Part shown: positions 19,569-26,660 of the stretch, one piece after another
How the letters are laid out: every line of letters begins with the position of its first letter
Numbering within the stretch: position 1 is the stretch's first letter
Assembly (NCBI RefSeq): GCF_001984175.1
Contig: NZ_MTQP01000059.1
Coordinates: 124,001 to 188,000 of the forward strand
Source: Saccharothrix sp. ALI-22-I
Lineage (GTDB): Bacteria > Actinomycetota > Actinomycetes > Mycobacteriales > Pseudonocardiaceae
Length of the DNA stretch: 64,000 nucleotides
Reading direction: 5' to 3'
Notes under the pieces: generated by a model
Seen by the model: only the letters and a program-made list of their open reading frames with translations
What the model was told of the DNA's origin: nothing
Databases searched by the model: none
Made by a program: the position numbers and the translations under genes

Positions 19569-20095
19569 GCCCGCCTCCGCACGTAGAAGCGGCGGACCTG
19601 CCAACCGACCATGCCGACCAGCGCGGCGTAGGCGATGCCCAGGACCCACGGACCGGCCGCCGACAGCGGACCCAACACCGGCAACACCAGGAACGGTTCG
19701 ACGACGAACATCAACATCCAGAACAGCAGCCGTGCCACCCCGAGTTGCGGCTTCGCGGCACCGGTGAACTTCGCGGCCAGGAACGTCCACAGCAGCGCGC
19801 AGGCGACACTCCCGCCGAGCCAGAGCGGCCAGTATTCGTCGAAGTCGAATTCGAGGAGGAACGGCGAGGCGAGCAGGGCGGGCAGGAACAGCGTGGCCGG
19901 CAGTACCCAGGCCGCCCTGCGGCGCGGCTGCCCGGCCTTGGCGAGGTCGTTGCCGAGACCGGACGGGAGCGCGATCGCCGCGCCGGTCGAGGACACCGCG
20001 CAGCAGCAACAGCAGCAGCAACAGGTCGGTGTCGCGGCATTGGCGGCGGTGGTGTCGGGCGTGAACGGATCAGGTAGGCGTAAGGCGGTTGTCAT
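19565..20095 (-). CDS. Candidate TOMM precursor: leader plus Cys8 core fused to a four-helix membrane protein
   Basis: 176 residues. Residues 1-24 are a short leader-like segment with no Cys (starting MTTALRLPDPFTPDTT). Residues 25-32 are eight consecutive Cys, followed by AVSSTGAAIALPSGLGND, a Ser/Thr/Gly-rich stretch like the core of streptolysin S-type precursors. From residue 61 on there are four predicted transmembrane helices (~61-83, 89-110, 118-144, 148-167) and an RRFYVRRRA tail. ATG 20095 has a Shine-Dalgarno GGGGGA and lies inside the 3' end of the E1-like gene (26-nt overlap), so the poly-Cys frame is the translated one. All azole-forming enzymes are in the same operon. The substrate role is inferred, not proven. 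Confidence 0.75.
   Translation of the reverse strand: MTTALRLPDPFTPDTTAANAATPTCCCCCCCCAVSSTGAAIALPSGLGNDLAKAGQPRRRAAWVLPATLFLPALLASPFLLEFDFDEYWPLWLGGSVACALLWTFLAAKFTGAAKPQLGVARLLFWMLMFVVEPFLVLPVLGPLSAAGPWVLGIAYAALVGMVGWQVRRFYVRRRA
20000..20023 (-). other. Cys8 core of the candidate TOMM precursor
   Basis: The eight Cys codons consist of two identical 12-base units TGTTGCTGCTGC in tandem. The tract could expand or contract by slippage. Cys in such cores is converted to thiazole in streptolysin S-like systems. Confidence 0.8.
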
Positions 20096-20858
20096 CGGGC
20101 TTCCCCCACGGCAGTTCGACCCGGCCCACTTCGAACCGGGGGCACACGTCGCAGTCCGCCGCGGGCAGGACGTCCTCGGCGGTGGTGGTGAACTCGTCCA
20201 AGTGCAGCGTCACGACCCGGTCCAGCAGCGCCAACGAGCCCGCGGCGAGGCGGTCGATCGCGTGCTTCGCCCACAGGAACGGGAAGTCGGCGGTCGTCGC
20301 GGCCGGACGTGCGGGCGGCTCCGGGTCTCCCCAGCGGTGCCGGGCGCGCACGGCCAGGCAGCCGAGGCAAGCGCTTGCGCCCGGCACCACGAACGGGCCC
20401 AGCGACGCCGTGTGGTGGTAGGCGAGGTCGAGCAGCAGGTGCGGCTTCGGTTCCCTCAGCTCGGCCAGATCGCGCAGCGTGCCGGTGGTGCGGACGATCA
20501 GCACCACGTCCGGCTGTGCGCTGTTCCGGTCGAAGTGGCGGCCGAGCCCGGCGGGCTCCGCGCCGACGACACGCACGCCGACGTTCAGCGGCTTGTCCGG
20601 CGCGGGGAGGCCCGCCGGGCGCAGTGCGCCCAGTGACCGGAGCTGCGGCAGGTGCGCGCGGACCGGCGCGGTGAGCTGTTCCGGGTCGAGTGGGCGAGCC
20701 GAACCCCTCAGCACCGGCTCGAACAACTCGACCAGCACCCGCGCTTCGGCGCTGGGCACATCGGGCAGGAGGTACGCGAGGTCCGCCCCGGCGTGCACGA
20801 CCAGGCCTTCGTCCTGGATCTGGGCGCGCCAGGCCGGGTCCGGCACGAGCGCGGTCAC
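20070..20858 (-). CDS. TOMM leader-peptide-binding / E1-like cyclodehydratase partner (SagC-type)
   Basis: 262-residue E1/ThiF-like protein. In TOMM systems this partner recognises the leader peptide through an N-terminal RiPP recognition element and presents the core to YcaO. The N-terminal ~90 residues fit a small winged-helix RRE-like region. Two Cys pairs, C164-C167 (ACLGC) and C236-C239 (CDVC), form the structural zinc site typical of the family. GTG 20858 overlaps the MerR stop by 4 nt. Its 3' end overlaps the start of the poly-Cys gene. It is separate from YcaO, unlike the fused plantazolicin or cyanobactin enzymes. Confidence 0.85.
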   Translation of the reverse strand: MTALVPDPAWRAQIQDEGLVVHAGADLAYLLPDVPSAEARVLVELFEPVLRGSARPLDPEQLTAPVRAHLPQLRSLGALRPAGLPAPDKPLNVGVRVVGAEPAGLGRHFDRNSAQPDVVLIVRTTGTLRDLAELREPKPHLLLDLAYHHTASLGPFVVPGASACLGCLAVRARHRWGDPEPPARPAATTADFPFLWAKHAIDRLAAGSLALLDRVVTLHLDEFTTTAEDVLPAADCDVCPRFEVGRVELPWGKPDDNRLTPT

Positions 20859-21733
20859 CGGAGCGGCTCGTCTTGGTCGTCACCCCGGTCGAGGAACCGC
20901 TGGATGGTCGGTTCGTCGGGGATCTCGTCGTCCTCGTCGGTCTGGATGAGACGTTCGGCGATGGGCACCGGCTCCTCCACCCAGGCGGGTCGGAAGTCGT
21001 CGTTGGGCAGCAGTTGGTGGCGGCGGGCGAACTGTTCGGCGGCTTCCCGGACGGACTCGCGCAGCGTGCCGATGACGACCGTCTCGGCGGTGTAGGTCAG
21101 CTCCACGAGCAGTGCCCGCATCCGGTCGAGCTGGTCGTCCTGGCCGGGGGTGTCGGTGTCGGCCAGTTGCGCGTTGTCGGCGAGCTGCGGCCACAGGCGG
21201 CGTTCGAACACCTCCACGAAGTCGGCGGCGATGGCGTCGGTCGCCGTGCGCAGGTTGGCGAACTTGTCCAGCACGTCGTCACTGGGGACGTTCAACGCGG
21301 TGAGCCGGTTGCCCGCGTCCAGCGCCCAACGGCGGACGTGCGGCCAGCCGCGTCGCCAGCGGACCAGGCCCAGTTGGATGGCGCGGCGCAGGACGCTCGG
21401 GCGGACGTCGCCGATCGGCACCAGGCGGCTGATGTCGCGGACCTTGATCCGGACCCAGTCGTCCGGGCCTTCCGCCTCGCCGACACCCAGCACCGCGGCG
21501 ACGCTCGCGCCCTGCTCGCGCGCCTTCACCAGTTCGGCGATGGCGGGCAGCGAGAAGCCGCGGGACTGGAGGCGTTGGACGAGGGTGAGGCGTTCCAGGT
21601 GGGAGCCGTCGTAGTAGGCGACGCGGCCCTGCCGGCGCGGGGGGTGCAGGACACCCTTGGTCTGGTACATGCGGATGGTGCTGCCGGGCAGGCCCACGCG
21701 GACCGCCAGCTCGTCGACCGTCAACTGCTCCAC
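20855..21733 (-). CDS. MerR-family transcriptional regulator, first gene of the TOMM operon
   Basis: 292 residues. The N-terminal MerR winged helix (~3-72: TVDELAVRVGLPGSTIRMYQTKGVLHPPR, then RVAYYDGSHLERLTLVQRLQSRGFSL) is followed by a long helical effector part of unknown ligand, with an acidic C-terminus. It lacks the Cys pattern of metal-sensing MerR proteins. The GTG start at 21733 follows a zone of overlapping dyads at 21764-21797. Because its stop overlaps the E1-like start, it is cotranscribed with and probably controls the TOMM genes. Confidence 0.8.
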   Translation of the reverse strand: MEQLTVDELAVRVGLPGSTIRMYQTKGVLHPPRRQGRVAYYDGSHLERLTLVQRLQSRGFSLPAIAELVKAREQGASVAAVLGVGEAEGPDDWVRIKVRDISRLVPIGDVRPSVLRRAIQLGLVRWRRGWPHVRRWALDAGNRLTALNVPSDDVLDKFANLRTATDAIAADFVEVFERRLWPQLADNAQLADTDTPGQDDQLDRMRALLVELTYTAETVVIGTLRESVREAAEQFARRHQLLPNDDFRPAWVEEPVPIAERLIQTDEDDEIPDEPTIQRFLDRGDDQDEPLR

Positions 21734-21763
21734 GACGTCGATCGTGGCGGGTCGGCGTTCACT

Positions 21764-21797
21764 GAGTCAAGACTCTTCGAGTGGTTACTCGAAGAGT
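21764..21797 (-). promoter_or_regulatory. Overlapping dyads between the NAGS stop and the MerR-TOMM operon
   Basis: An 11-bp perfect inverted repeat ACTCTTCGAGT / ACTCGAAGAGT with a 4-bp spacer lies at 21772-21797 and reaches into the NAGS stop codon. A second dyad GAGTC-AA-GACTC overlaps it at 21764-21775. TTGACT on the minus strand (21770-21765) is a possible -35. Its low GC stands out. It may be the NAGS terminator, the MerR operator, or both. Confidence 0.6.
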
Positions 21798-22297
21798 TAC
21801 AGGTGGAGGAGCATGCGCGAGTTGCCGAGGGTGTTCGGCTTCACGTAGGAGAGATCGAGGAACTCGGCCACGCCCTCGTCAGCCGATCGCATGATCTCCG
21901 CGTAGACCTCCGGCGACACCGGCGTCCCGTCGATCTCCACGAACCCGTGCTTGCCGAAGAAATCGGTCTCGAAGGTCAACACGAACAACCGCTCCAACTG
22001 CAGCTCACGCGCGGTCTCGATCAACCGGTGCACGAGCCGGTGCCCGATCCCCCGCCCCAACGCCGTCGGCGACACGGCCACCGTGCGGATCTCCGCCAGG
22101 TCCTTCCACAACACGTGCAGGGCCCCGCACCCGAGGATCTCGCCGTCCTCCTCGGCGACCCAGAACTCCTGGATGGTCTCGAAAAGCGTCACCAGCGGCT
22201 TGGCCAGCAACACCTTGCCGGCGTACACGTCGATGAGGGCTTTCATCGCCTGCACGTCGCCGGTCCGGGCGCGACGCACGTTGATCGGGTCGTTCAC
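21797..22297 (-). CDS. argA: Amino-acid N-acetyltransferase (N-acetylglutamate synthase, ArgA type)
   Basis: 166-residue GNAT protein that acetylates glutamate, the first step of arginine synthesis, like the short mycobacterial Rv2747-type NAGS. Acetyl-CoA-binding pattern: AVSPTALGRGIGHRLVHRLI. The C-terminal part has FFGKHGFVEIDGTPVSPEVYAEI, as in this NAGS subgroup. The GTG at 22297 follows a TACGTT -10 by six bases. Its place near ftsK, rimO/pgsA and clgR matches the mycobacterial gene order. The gene symbol is by analogy. Confidence 0.88.
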   Translation of the reverse strand: MNDPINVRRARTGDVQAMKALIDVYAGKVLLAKPLVTLFETIQEFWVAEEDGEILGCGALHVLWKDLAEIRTVAVSPTALGRGIGHRLVHRLIETARELQLERLFVLTFETDFFGKHGFVEIDGTPVSPEVYAEIMRSADEGVAEFLDLSYVKPNTLGNSRMLLHL

Positions 22298-22303
22298 GGT
22301 GCA

Positions 22304-22309
22304 AACGTA
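22304..22309 (-). promoter_or_regulatory. -10 element of the N-acetylglutamate synthase gene
   Basis: Minus-strand TACGTT ends six bases before the GTG start; leaderless start predicted. Confidence 0.45.
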
Positions 22310-22416
22310 TGCCCAGCGCCCTTCGGTCGAACGCTCAGGTGAGCCGAGTGATGCGCCCGCGGACCGCTCACCGCAGTGACGGTGCCCGGCCGGCCGGCGG
22401 GGGCTGGTGCGCCGGT

Positions 22417-22422
22417 TACGCT
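22417..22422 (+). promoter_or_regulatory. -10 element of rimO
   Basis: TACGCT ends seven bases before the GTG at 22430; leaderless start of the rimO-pgsA-cinA operon predicted. Confidence 0.45.
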
Positions 22423-22429
22423 GAGCACC

Positions 22430-23839
22430 GTGTCTTCCCCCACCACGTCCAAGCGCGTTGCCATGTTGACCCTCGGGTGCGCCCGTAACGAAGTCGACTC
22501 CGAAGAGCTCGCCGGCCGCCTCACCGCCGGTGGTTGGGAGTTGGTCGACGACGAGGCCGACGTGGTCGTGGTCAACACGTGTGGCTTTGTGGAGTCCGCG
22601 AAGAAGGACTCCGTGGACACGCTCCTCGCCGCCGCCGACAGTGGCGCGAAGGTGGTCGCGGTCGGGTGCATGGCGGAGCGTTACGGGACCGAGTTGGCAG
22701 ACAGCCTGCCCGAGGCCAACGCCGTGCTCGGGTTCGACCACTACGCGAGTCTCGCTGAGCGGCTGGACGACGTTCTCGCTGGTCAGGCCATCGAGTCGCA
22801 CAAGCCGGTGGATCGGCGCACGCTGCTCCCGCTCACCCCGGTGCAGCGGCCCAAGGCGGCCGAGGACGTCCAGGTGCCCGGCCACGGCTGGGGGCCGCGA
22901 GTGCTGCGCACCCGCCTGGCGGACACGCCCGTCGCGCCGCTGAAGATCGCCTCCGGCTGTGACCGCCGCTGTTCGTTCTGCGCGATCCCGTCGTTCCGCG
23001 GCGCGTTCGTGTCCCGCCACCCCGACGAGGTGGTGGCCGAGGCGATGTGGCTGGCCGAGCAGGGCGTCCGCGAGGTGTTCCTGGTCTCGGAGAACTCCAC
23101 CTCCTACGCCAAGGACCTGCCGCGCGAGTTGGGCGGCCTGGAAAGCCTGCTGACCAGGCTCGCCGAAGTGCCCGGCATCGACCGGGTCCGGGTCTCCTAC
23201 CTCCAGCCGGCCGAGACGAAGCCCACGTTGGTCAAGGCCATCGCCGGCACCGAGGGCGTCGCCGACTACTTCGACATGTCCTTCCAGCACTCCAGCGAGC
23301 CGGTGCTGCGCCGGATGCGGCGGTTCGGGTCCACCGAGTCGTTCCTCGGCCTGGTCGAGCAGATCCGGGGCCTCGCGCCGAACGCCGGCATCCGCAGCAA
23401 CGTCATCGTCGGCTTCCCCGGTGAGACCGAGGAGGACGTCGCCGAGCTGGAGCGCTTCCTCACCGCCGCCCGGCTGGACGCGGTCGGCGTGTTCGGCTAC
23501 TCCGACGAGGACGGCACCGAGGCCGAGGGCCTGTCGGACAAGCTGGACGCCGACACCATCGCCGAGCGCGTCGCCCGGATCTCGAACCTGGTCGAGGAGC
23601 TGACCTCGCAGCGCGCGGAGGACCGCGTTGGCGACGAGGTCGTCGTCCTGGTCGAGACCGAGGAGGACGACGACAACGACTGCGTCGGCCGCGCCGCCCA
23701 CCAGGCGCCCGAGGTCGACGGCGAGTGCGTCATCACCAACGCCGACGGGCTCAAGGTCGGCGACCTGGTGCGGTGCCGGGTCGACGCGTCCGAGGGCGTC
23801 GACCTGGTCGTCTCCGCGATCGAGGTGCTCCCGAGGTGA
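22430..23839 (+). CDS. rimO: Ribosomal protein S12 methylthiotransferase RimO
   Basis: 469-residue radical SAM enzyme that methylthiolates an Asp of ribosomal protein uS12. The N-terminal MTTase domain has Cys in [23 protein letters not shown] and [11 protein letters not shown] for the auxiliary Fe-S cluster. The radical SAM CxxxCxxC is C177-C181-C184 ([10 protein letters not shown]). A TRAM domain ends the protein ([14 protein letters not shown]..., [11 protein letters not shown]). The GTG start is supported by the -10. It overlaps pgsA by 4 nt. Confidence 0.96.
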   Translation: MSSPTTSKRVAMLTLGCARNEVDSEELAGRLTAGGWELVDDEADVVVVNTCGFVESAKKDSVDTLLAAADSGAKVVAVGCMAERYGTELADSLPEANAVLGFDHYASLAERLDDVLAGQAIESHKPVDRRTLLPLTPVQRPKAAEDVQVPGHGWGPRVLRTRLADTPVAPLKIASGCDRRCSFCAIPSFRGAFVSRHPDEVVAEAMWLAEQGVREVFLVSENSTSYAKDLPRELGGLESLLTRLAEVPGIDRVRVSYLQPAETKPTLVKAIAGTEGVADYFDMSFQHSSEPVLRRMRRFGSTESFLGLVEQIRGLAPNAGIRSNVIVGFPGETEEDVAELERFLTAARLDAVGVFGYSDEDGTEAEGLSDKLDADTIAERVARISNLVEELTSQRAEDRVGDEVVVLVETEEDDDNDCVGRAAHQAPEVDGECVITNADGLKVGDLVRCRVDASEGVDLVVSAIEVLPR

Positions 23840-24420
23840 CAGAACCCGCGCGCGTGCCGGTGCTGAACATCGCCAACGTGCTGACGATGTCCCGGCTGGC
23901 GCTCGTGCCGGTGTTCCTCTACCTCCTGTTCGCCCACGACGGCCACGACTTCTGGTGGCGGCTGTGGGCGTTCGGCGTGTTCGCCATCGCGTCGGTCACC
24001 GACCACGTGGACGGCAACCTCGCCCGCAAACACGGCCTGATCACCGATTTCGGCAAGATCGCCGACCCGATCGCGGACAAGGCGCTGACCGGCGCCGCGC
24101 TGGTGGGCCTGAGCCTGCTGGGCGAGCTGCCGTGGTGGGTGACGATCGTGATCGCGGTGCGCGAACTGGGCGTGACGCTGCTGCGCTTCTGGGTCATCCG
24201 GCACGGCGTGATCCCGGCCAGCCGCGGCGGCAAGGCCAAGACGCTCGTGCAGATCCTCGCCATCGGCCTGTACCTGCTGCCGCTGCCCACCTGGCTGGAC
24301 CCCCTCGCGGTGGCCACCATGGGCGCGGCCGTGGTGCTGACCGTCGTCACCGGCATCGACTACGTGATCCGCGCCTTCCGGCTGCGGGCCCGCGGGAAGC
24401 GGGCGGTGGCCGGGACGTGA
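23836..24420 (+). CDS. pgsA: CDP-diacylglycerol-glycerol-3-phosphate 3-phosphatidyltransferase (PgsA)
   Basis: 194-residue integral membrane CDP-alcohol phosphotransferase that makes phosphatidylglycerol phosphate. The complete family motif D-x2-D-G-x2-A-R-x8-G-x3-D-x3-D begins at Asp56 ([12 protein letters not shown], then [11 protein letters not shown]). About five to six transmembrane helices. GTG start overlaps the rimO stop and the stop overlaps the cinA start (both GTGA), a tight three-gene operon as in mycobacteria. Exact headgroup specificity is inferred from that synteny. Confidence 0.92.
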   Translation: MTEPARVPVLNIANVLTMSRLALVPVFLYLLFAHDGHDFWWRLWAFGVFAIASVTDHVDGNLARKHGLITDFGKIADPIADKALTGAALVGLSLLGELPWWVTIVIAVRELGVTLLRFWVIRHGVIPASRGGKAKTLVQILAIGLYLLPLPTWLDPLAVATMGAAVVLTVVTGIDYVIRAFRLRARGKRAVAGT

Positions 24421-24890
24421 GCGCCGACGACATCGTCCGGTCGCTCAAGGAGCGCGGTGAGACGGTCGCCACCGCCGAATCGCTGACCGCCGGCCTGGTG
24501 ACCGCCGCGCTGACGGACGTGCCCGGCTCCAGCGCCGTCGTGCGCGGCGGGCTCGTGGTCTACGCGACGGACCTCAAGCACACCCTCGCGGGCGTGGACG
24601 AGGCGCTGCTGGCCGAACACGGCGCGGTGCACCCCGAGGTGGCCCGGCAGCTCGCCGAGGGCGCACGCGCGCGCTGTGGCGCGACGTGGGGTCTCGGCCT
24701 CACCGGGGTGGCCGGTCCGGACCCGCAGGACGGGGTCGCGCCCGGTACGGTTCACGTCGGTTTGTCCGGTCCGTCCGGTTCGTCGGTCGTCACGCTCACT
24801 CTCGGTGGTGATCGTCACGAAGTCCGTCGGAGATCGACATCGGCCGCCCTGGACCTCCTCCGTACCCACCTGAAGATCTCCGTGGAGTGA
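24417..24890 (+). CDS. CinA-family nicotinamide-nucleotide amidohydrolase
   Basis: 157 residues, corresponding to the stand-alone C-terminal CinA (PncC) domain that deamidates NMN in NAD recycling. Signatures: TVATAESLTAGLVTAALTDVPGSSAVVRGG with the catalytic Ser in AESLT, VYATDLKH, and LTGVAGPDP with GTVHVGL. It lies in the rimO-pgsA-cinA operon, just before clgR, an order seen in many actinobacteria. Confidence 0.9.
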   Translation: MSADDIVRSLKERGETVATAESLTAGLVTAALTDVPGSSAVVRGGLVVYATDLKHTLAGVDEALLAEHGAVHPEVARQLAEGARARCGATWGLGLTGVAGPDPQDGVAPGTVHVGLSGPSGSSVVTLTLGGDRHEVRRRSTSAALDLLRTHLKISVE

Positions 24891-24954
24891 CGTGAGCAGC
24901 GAGTTCCCGGTCACATCCGAGCACGTACGCGGGAACTTACCCGCGAGTTCACTC

Positions 24955-24968
24955 GTTCGCCCTTGGCG
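24955..24968 (+). promoter_or_regulatory. ClgR-binding box upstream of clgR
   Basis: GTTCGC-CCTTG-GCG matches the streptomycete ClgR consensus GTTCGC-N5-GCG exactly. It lies ~80 bp before the clgR ATG, consistent with positive autoregulation known for ClgR. Confidence 0.7.
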
Positions 24969-25046
24969 GACGTGTCACGAAGTCACTGCCCGTCGACGGG
25001 ACGGGTCGGTAACGTGGTGGCACGGCCGGCCGGAAGGAGGCGCGCG

Positions 25047-25469
25047 ATGACCGTGCTGCTACGCGAGGCGATCGGTGATCGGCTCCGCCATGCCCGCACC
25101 ACCCAACGCCGCACGCTGCGCGAGGTCTCCAGGACCGCCCGCGTCAGTTTGGGGTACCTCTCCGAGGTGGAGCGTGGCCGCAAGGAGGCGTCCAGCGAGC
25201 TGTTGGCCGCGATCTGCGAAGCGTTGGACCTGCCCCTGTACGAGCTACTGCACCTGGTCGCCTCGGACATCGGCGCGGTCCAGCAGCCTGTCCCCACCCC
25301 AGCCGAGCTGTCCGAGCGCCCCGCGCCCGCGTCGGCGAGCCTGGAGGGCGGCACCATGGTGCCCGCGGTGATCGGCAACGACCTGTCCGACCTGCGGTTG
25401 CAGCCCGTGCTCACGCACCGGCTGTCCACCTCGATCAGCAAGCCGCGCAACGCGGTGGTGGCGGCGTAA
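25047..25469 (+). CDS. clgR: ClgR transcriptional activator of protease genes
   Basis: 140-residue XRE/Cro-type regulator that activates clp protease, lon-type and (in mycobacteria) pspA genes under envelope or proteotoxic stress. The helix-turn-helix spans ~8-63 ([41 protein letters not shown]). The C-terminus ends NAVVAA, a di-alanine end like the ClpP-recognised degron of ClgR. The ATG at 47 of line 25,001 region (25047) has a strong ribosome-binding site GGAAGGAGG. It is followed by a 15-bp terminator, so pspA has a separate promoter, unlike the mycobacterial clgR-pspA operon. Confidence 0.93.
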   Translation: MTVLLREAIGDRLRHARTTQRRTLREVSRTARVSLGYLSEVERGRKEASSELLAAICEALDLPLYELLHLVASDIGAVQQPVPTPAELSERPAPASASLEGGTMVPAVIGNDLSDLRLQPVLTHRLSTSISKPRNAVVAA

Positions 25470-25485
25470 CCGAAGTCCACCCGTG

Positions 25486-25518
25486 GAAAGCCGAGCCAGT
25501 CCGACTGGCTCGGCTTTC
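25486..25518 (+). terminator. Strong terminator after clgR
   Basis: Perfect 15-bp arms GAAAGCCGAGCCAGT / ACTGGCTCGGCTTTC with a 3-base loop, the best-formed terminator in the window. Confidence 0.9.
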
Positions 25519-25780
25519 GGTGCTTGCCGCTCCCGGCCCCCTGTAGGACGCGTGCAACGACTTGGCAACCCCCCACGGGGTCGGCGCGTCCCCCGGAGGT
25601 CGGGCGGGCAGGATGACCATGCCGACGAAAGTCAGGGGGTGACTCAGGGTGAACCCGGATATCTCCCCAGGTCGGTGGAAGCAGCGCGGGACAACTGACA
25701 CGATGGAACCAACACCGGCACCGGGTCGTTGCCAATCACGAGCGCGAGCCAGGGAAGTGCGGAGAAGGCAGGCGTAGGAG
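25519..25780. other. clgR-pspA intergenic region
   Basis: After the clgR terminator this stretch has no convincing coding sequence. The only clear element is the ECF-type promoter at 25705-25730. No second ClgR box was seen. Confidence 0.6.
25705..25730 (+). promoter_or_regulatory. ECF (SigE-type) promoter of pspA
   Basis: GGAACC (25705-25710), 16 bp, CGTT (25727-25730) fits the SigE-like consensus GGAAC-N16/17-CGTT of actinobacteria. It predicts a ~45-base leader before the pspA ATG and envelope-stress control of pspA. Confidence 0.65.
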
Positions 25781-26644
25781 ATGGCCAACCCTTTCGTGAA
25801 GGCATGGAAGTACTTCATGGCGGCTTTTTCGTCCAAGATCGACGAGCACGCCGACCCGAAGGTGCAGATCCAGCAGGCCATCGAGGAGGCGCAGCGGCAG
25901 CACCAGGCGCTGTCCCAGCAGGCGGCCGCGGTGATCGGCAACCAGCGCCAGCTCGAGATGAAGCTCAACCGCCAGCTGGGTGAGGTGGAAAAGCTCCAGG
26001 CCTCCGCACGCCAGGCACTCGTGCTCGCCGACGAGGCCCGGGCCAAGGGCGACGAGCCGCGGGCGGCGCAGTTCGAGTCCGCCGCGCAGGGCTTCGCCAC
26101 CCAGCTGGTGACCGCCGAGCAGAGCATCGAGGACCTCAAGACGCTGCACGACCAGGCGTTGCAGGCCGCGACCCAGGCGAAGGGGGCCGTCGAGCGCAAC
26201 GCGATGGTCCTGCAGGGCAAGCTCGCCGAGCGCACCAAGCTGCTCAGCCAGCTGGAGCAGGCGAAGATGCAGGAGCAGGTCTCCCACTCGTTGCGCCAGA
26301 TGACCGAGCTGGCCGCGCCCGGCAACACGCCGTCGCTGGAGGAGGTCCGCGACAAGATCGAGAAGCGGTACACCACCGCGCTCGGTTCGGCGGAGCTGGC
26401 GCAGAACTCGGTGCAGGGCCGGATGCTGGAGGTCCAGCAGTCGACCACGGAGATGGCGGGCCACTCCCGGCTGGAGCAGATCCGCGCCTCGATGTCGGGC
26501 GGCAAGGTCGCCGGCGAGGTGACCAGCGGTCAGCCGGCCAGTGCGAGCGCGAATATCCAGCAGGAGATCCAGCAGCGGGTGCAGCAGACGCAGGCGCAGC
26601 CGACCCAGCAGATGCAGCAGAACCCGCCGGCGAGCCAGGGCTGA
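25781..26644 (+). CDS. pspA: PspA/IM30 phage-shock protein
   Basis: 287-residue coiled-coil membrane-repair protein of the ESCRT-III-like PspA family (mycobacterial 35-kDa antigen homologue). The amphipathic start [31 protein letters not shown] is followed by a long Gln/Glu/Lys heptad region to ~residue 240 and a disordered Gln/Ala/Pro-rich tail ([17 protein letters not shown]). It acts at the inner face of a stressed membrane. An ECF-type promoter lies upstream, and the PspM-like membrane gene follows 16 bp later, together forming the actinobacterial Psp system. Confidence 0.95.
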   Translation: MANPFVKAWKYFMAAFSSKIDEHADPKVQIQQAIEEAQRQHQALSQQAAAVIGNQRQLEMKLNRQLGEVEKLQASARQALVLADEARAKGDEPRAAQFESAAQGFATQLVTAEQSIEDLKTLHDQALQAATQAKGAVERNAMVLQGKLAERTKLLSQLEQAKMQEQVSHSLRQMTELAAPGNTPSLEEVRDKIEKRYTTALGSAELAQNSVQGRMLEVQQSTTEMAGHSRLEQIRASMSGGKVAGEVTSGQPASASANIQQEIQQRVQQTQAQPTQQMQQNPPASQG

Positions 26645-26660
26645 GAGGGTGGTGTCCGCG

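Noticed and set aside
19311..20021. Alternative frame giving poly-Leu instead of poly-Cys
   Set aside because: It starts inside the repeat without a ribosome-binding site, and only its C-terminal end (from GTG 19568) is a real gene. The Cys frame has ATG, Shine-Dalgarno sequence and membrane-domain continuity.
20000..20023. Plain CAG/CTG microsatellite
   Set aside because: The tract encodes Cys8 in the translated frame of an operon that also encodes YcaO, E1-like and SagB enzymes, so a functional core is more likely than a neutral repeat, although slippage may shape its length.
25483..25698. Small plus-strand frame between clgR and pspA
   Set aside because: It starts inside the clgR terminator stem and has no ribosome-binding site.
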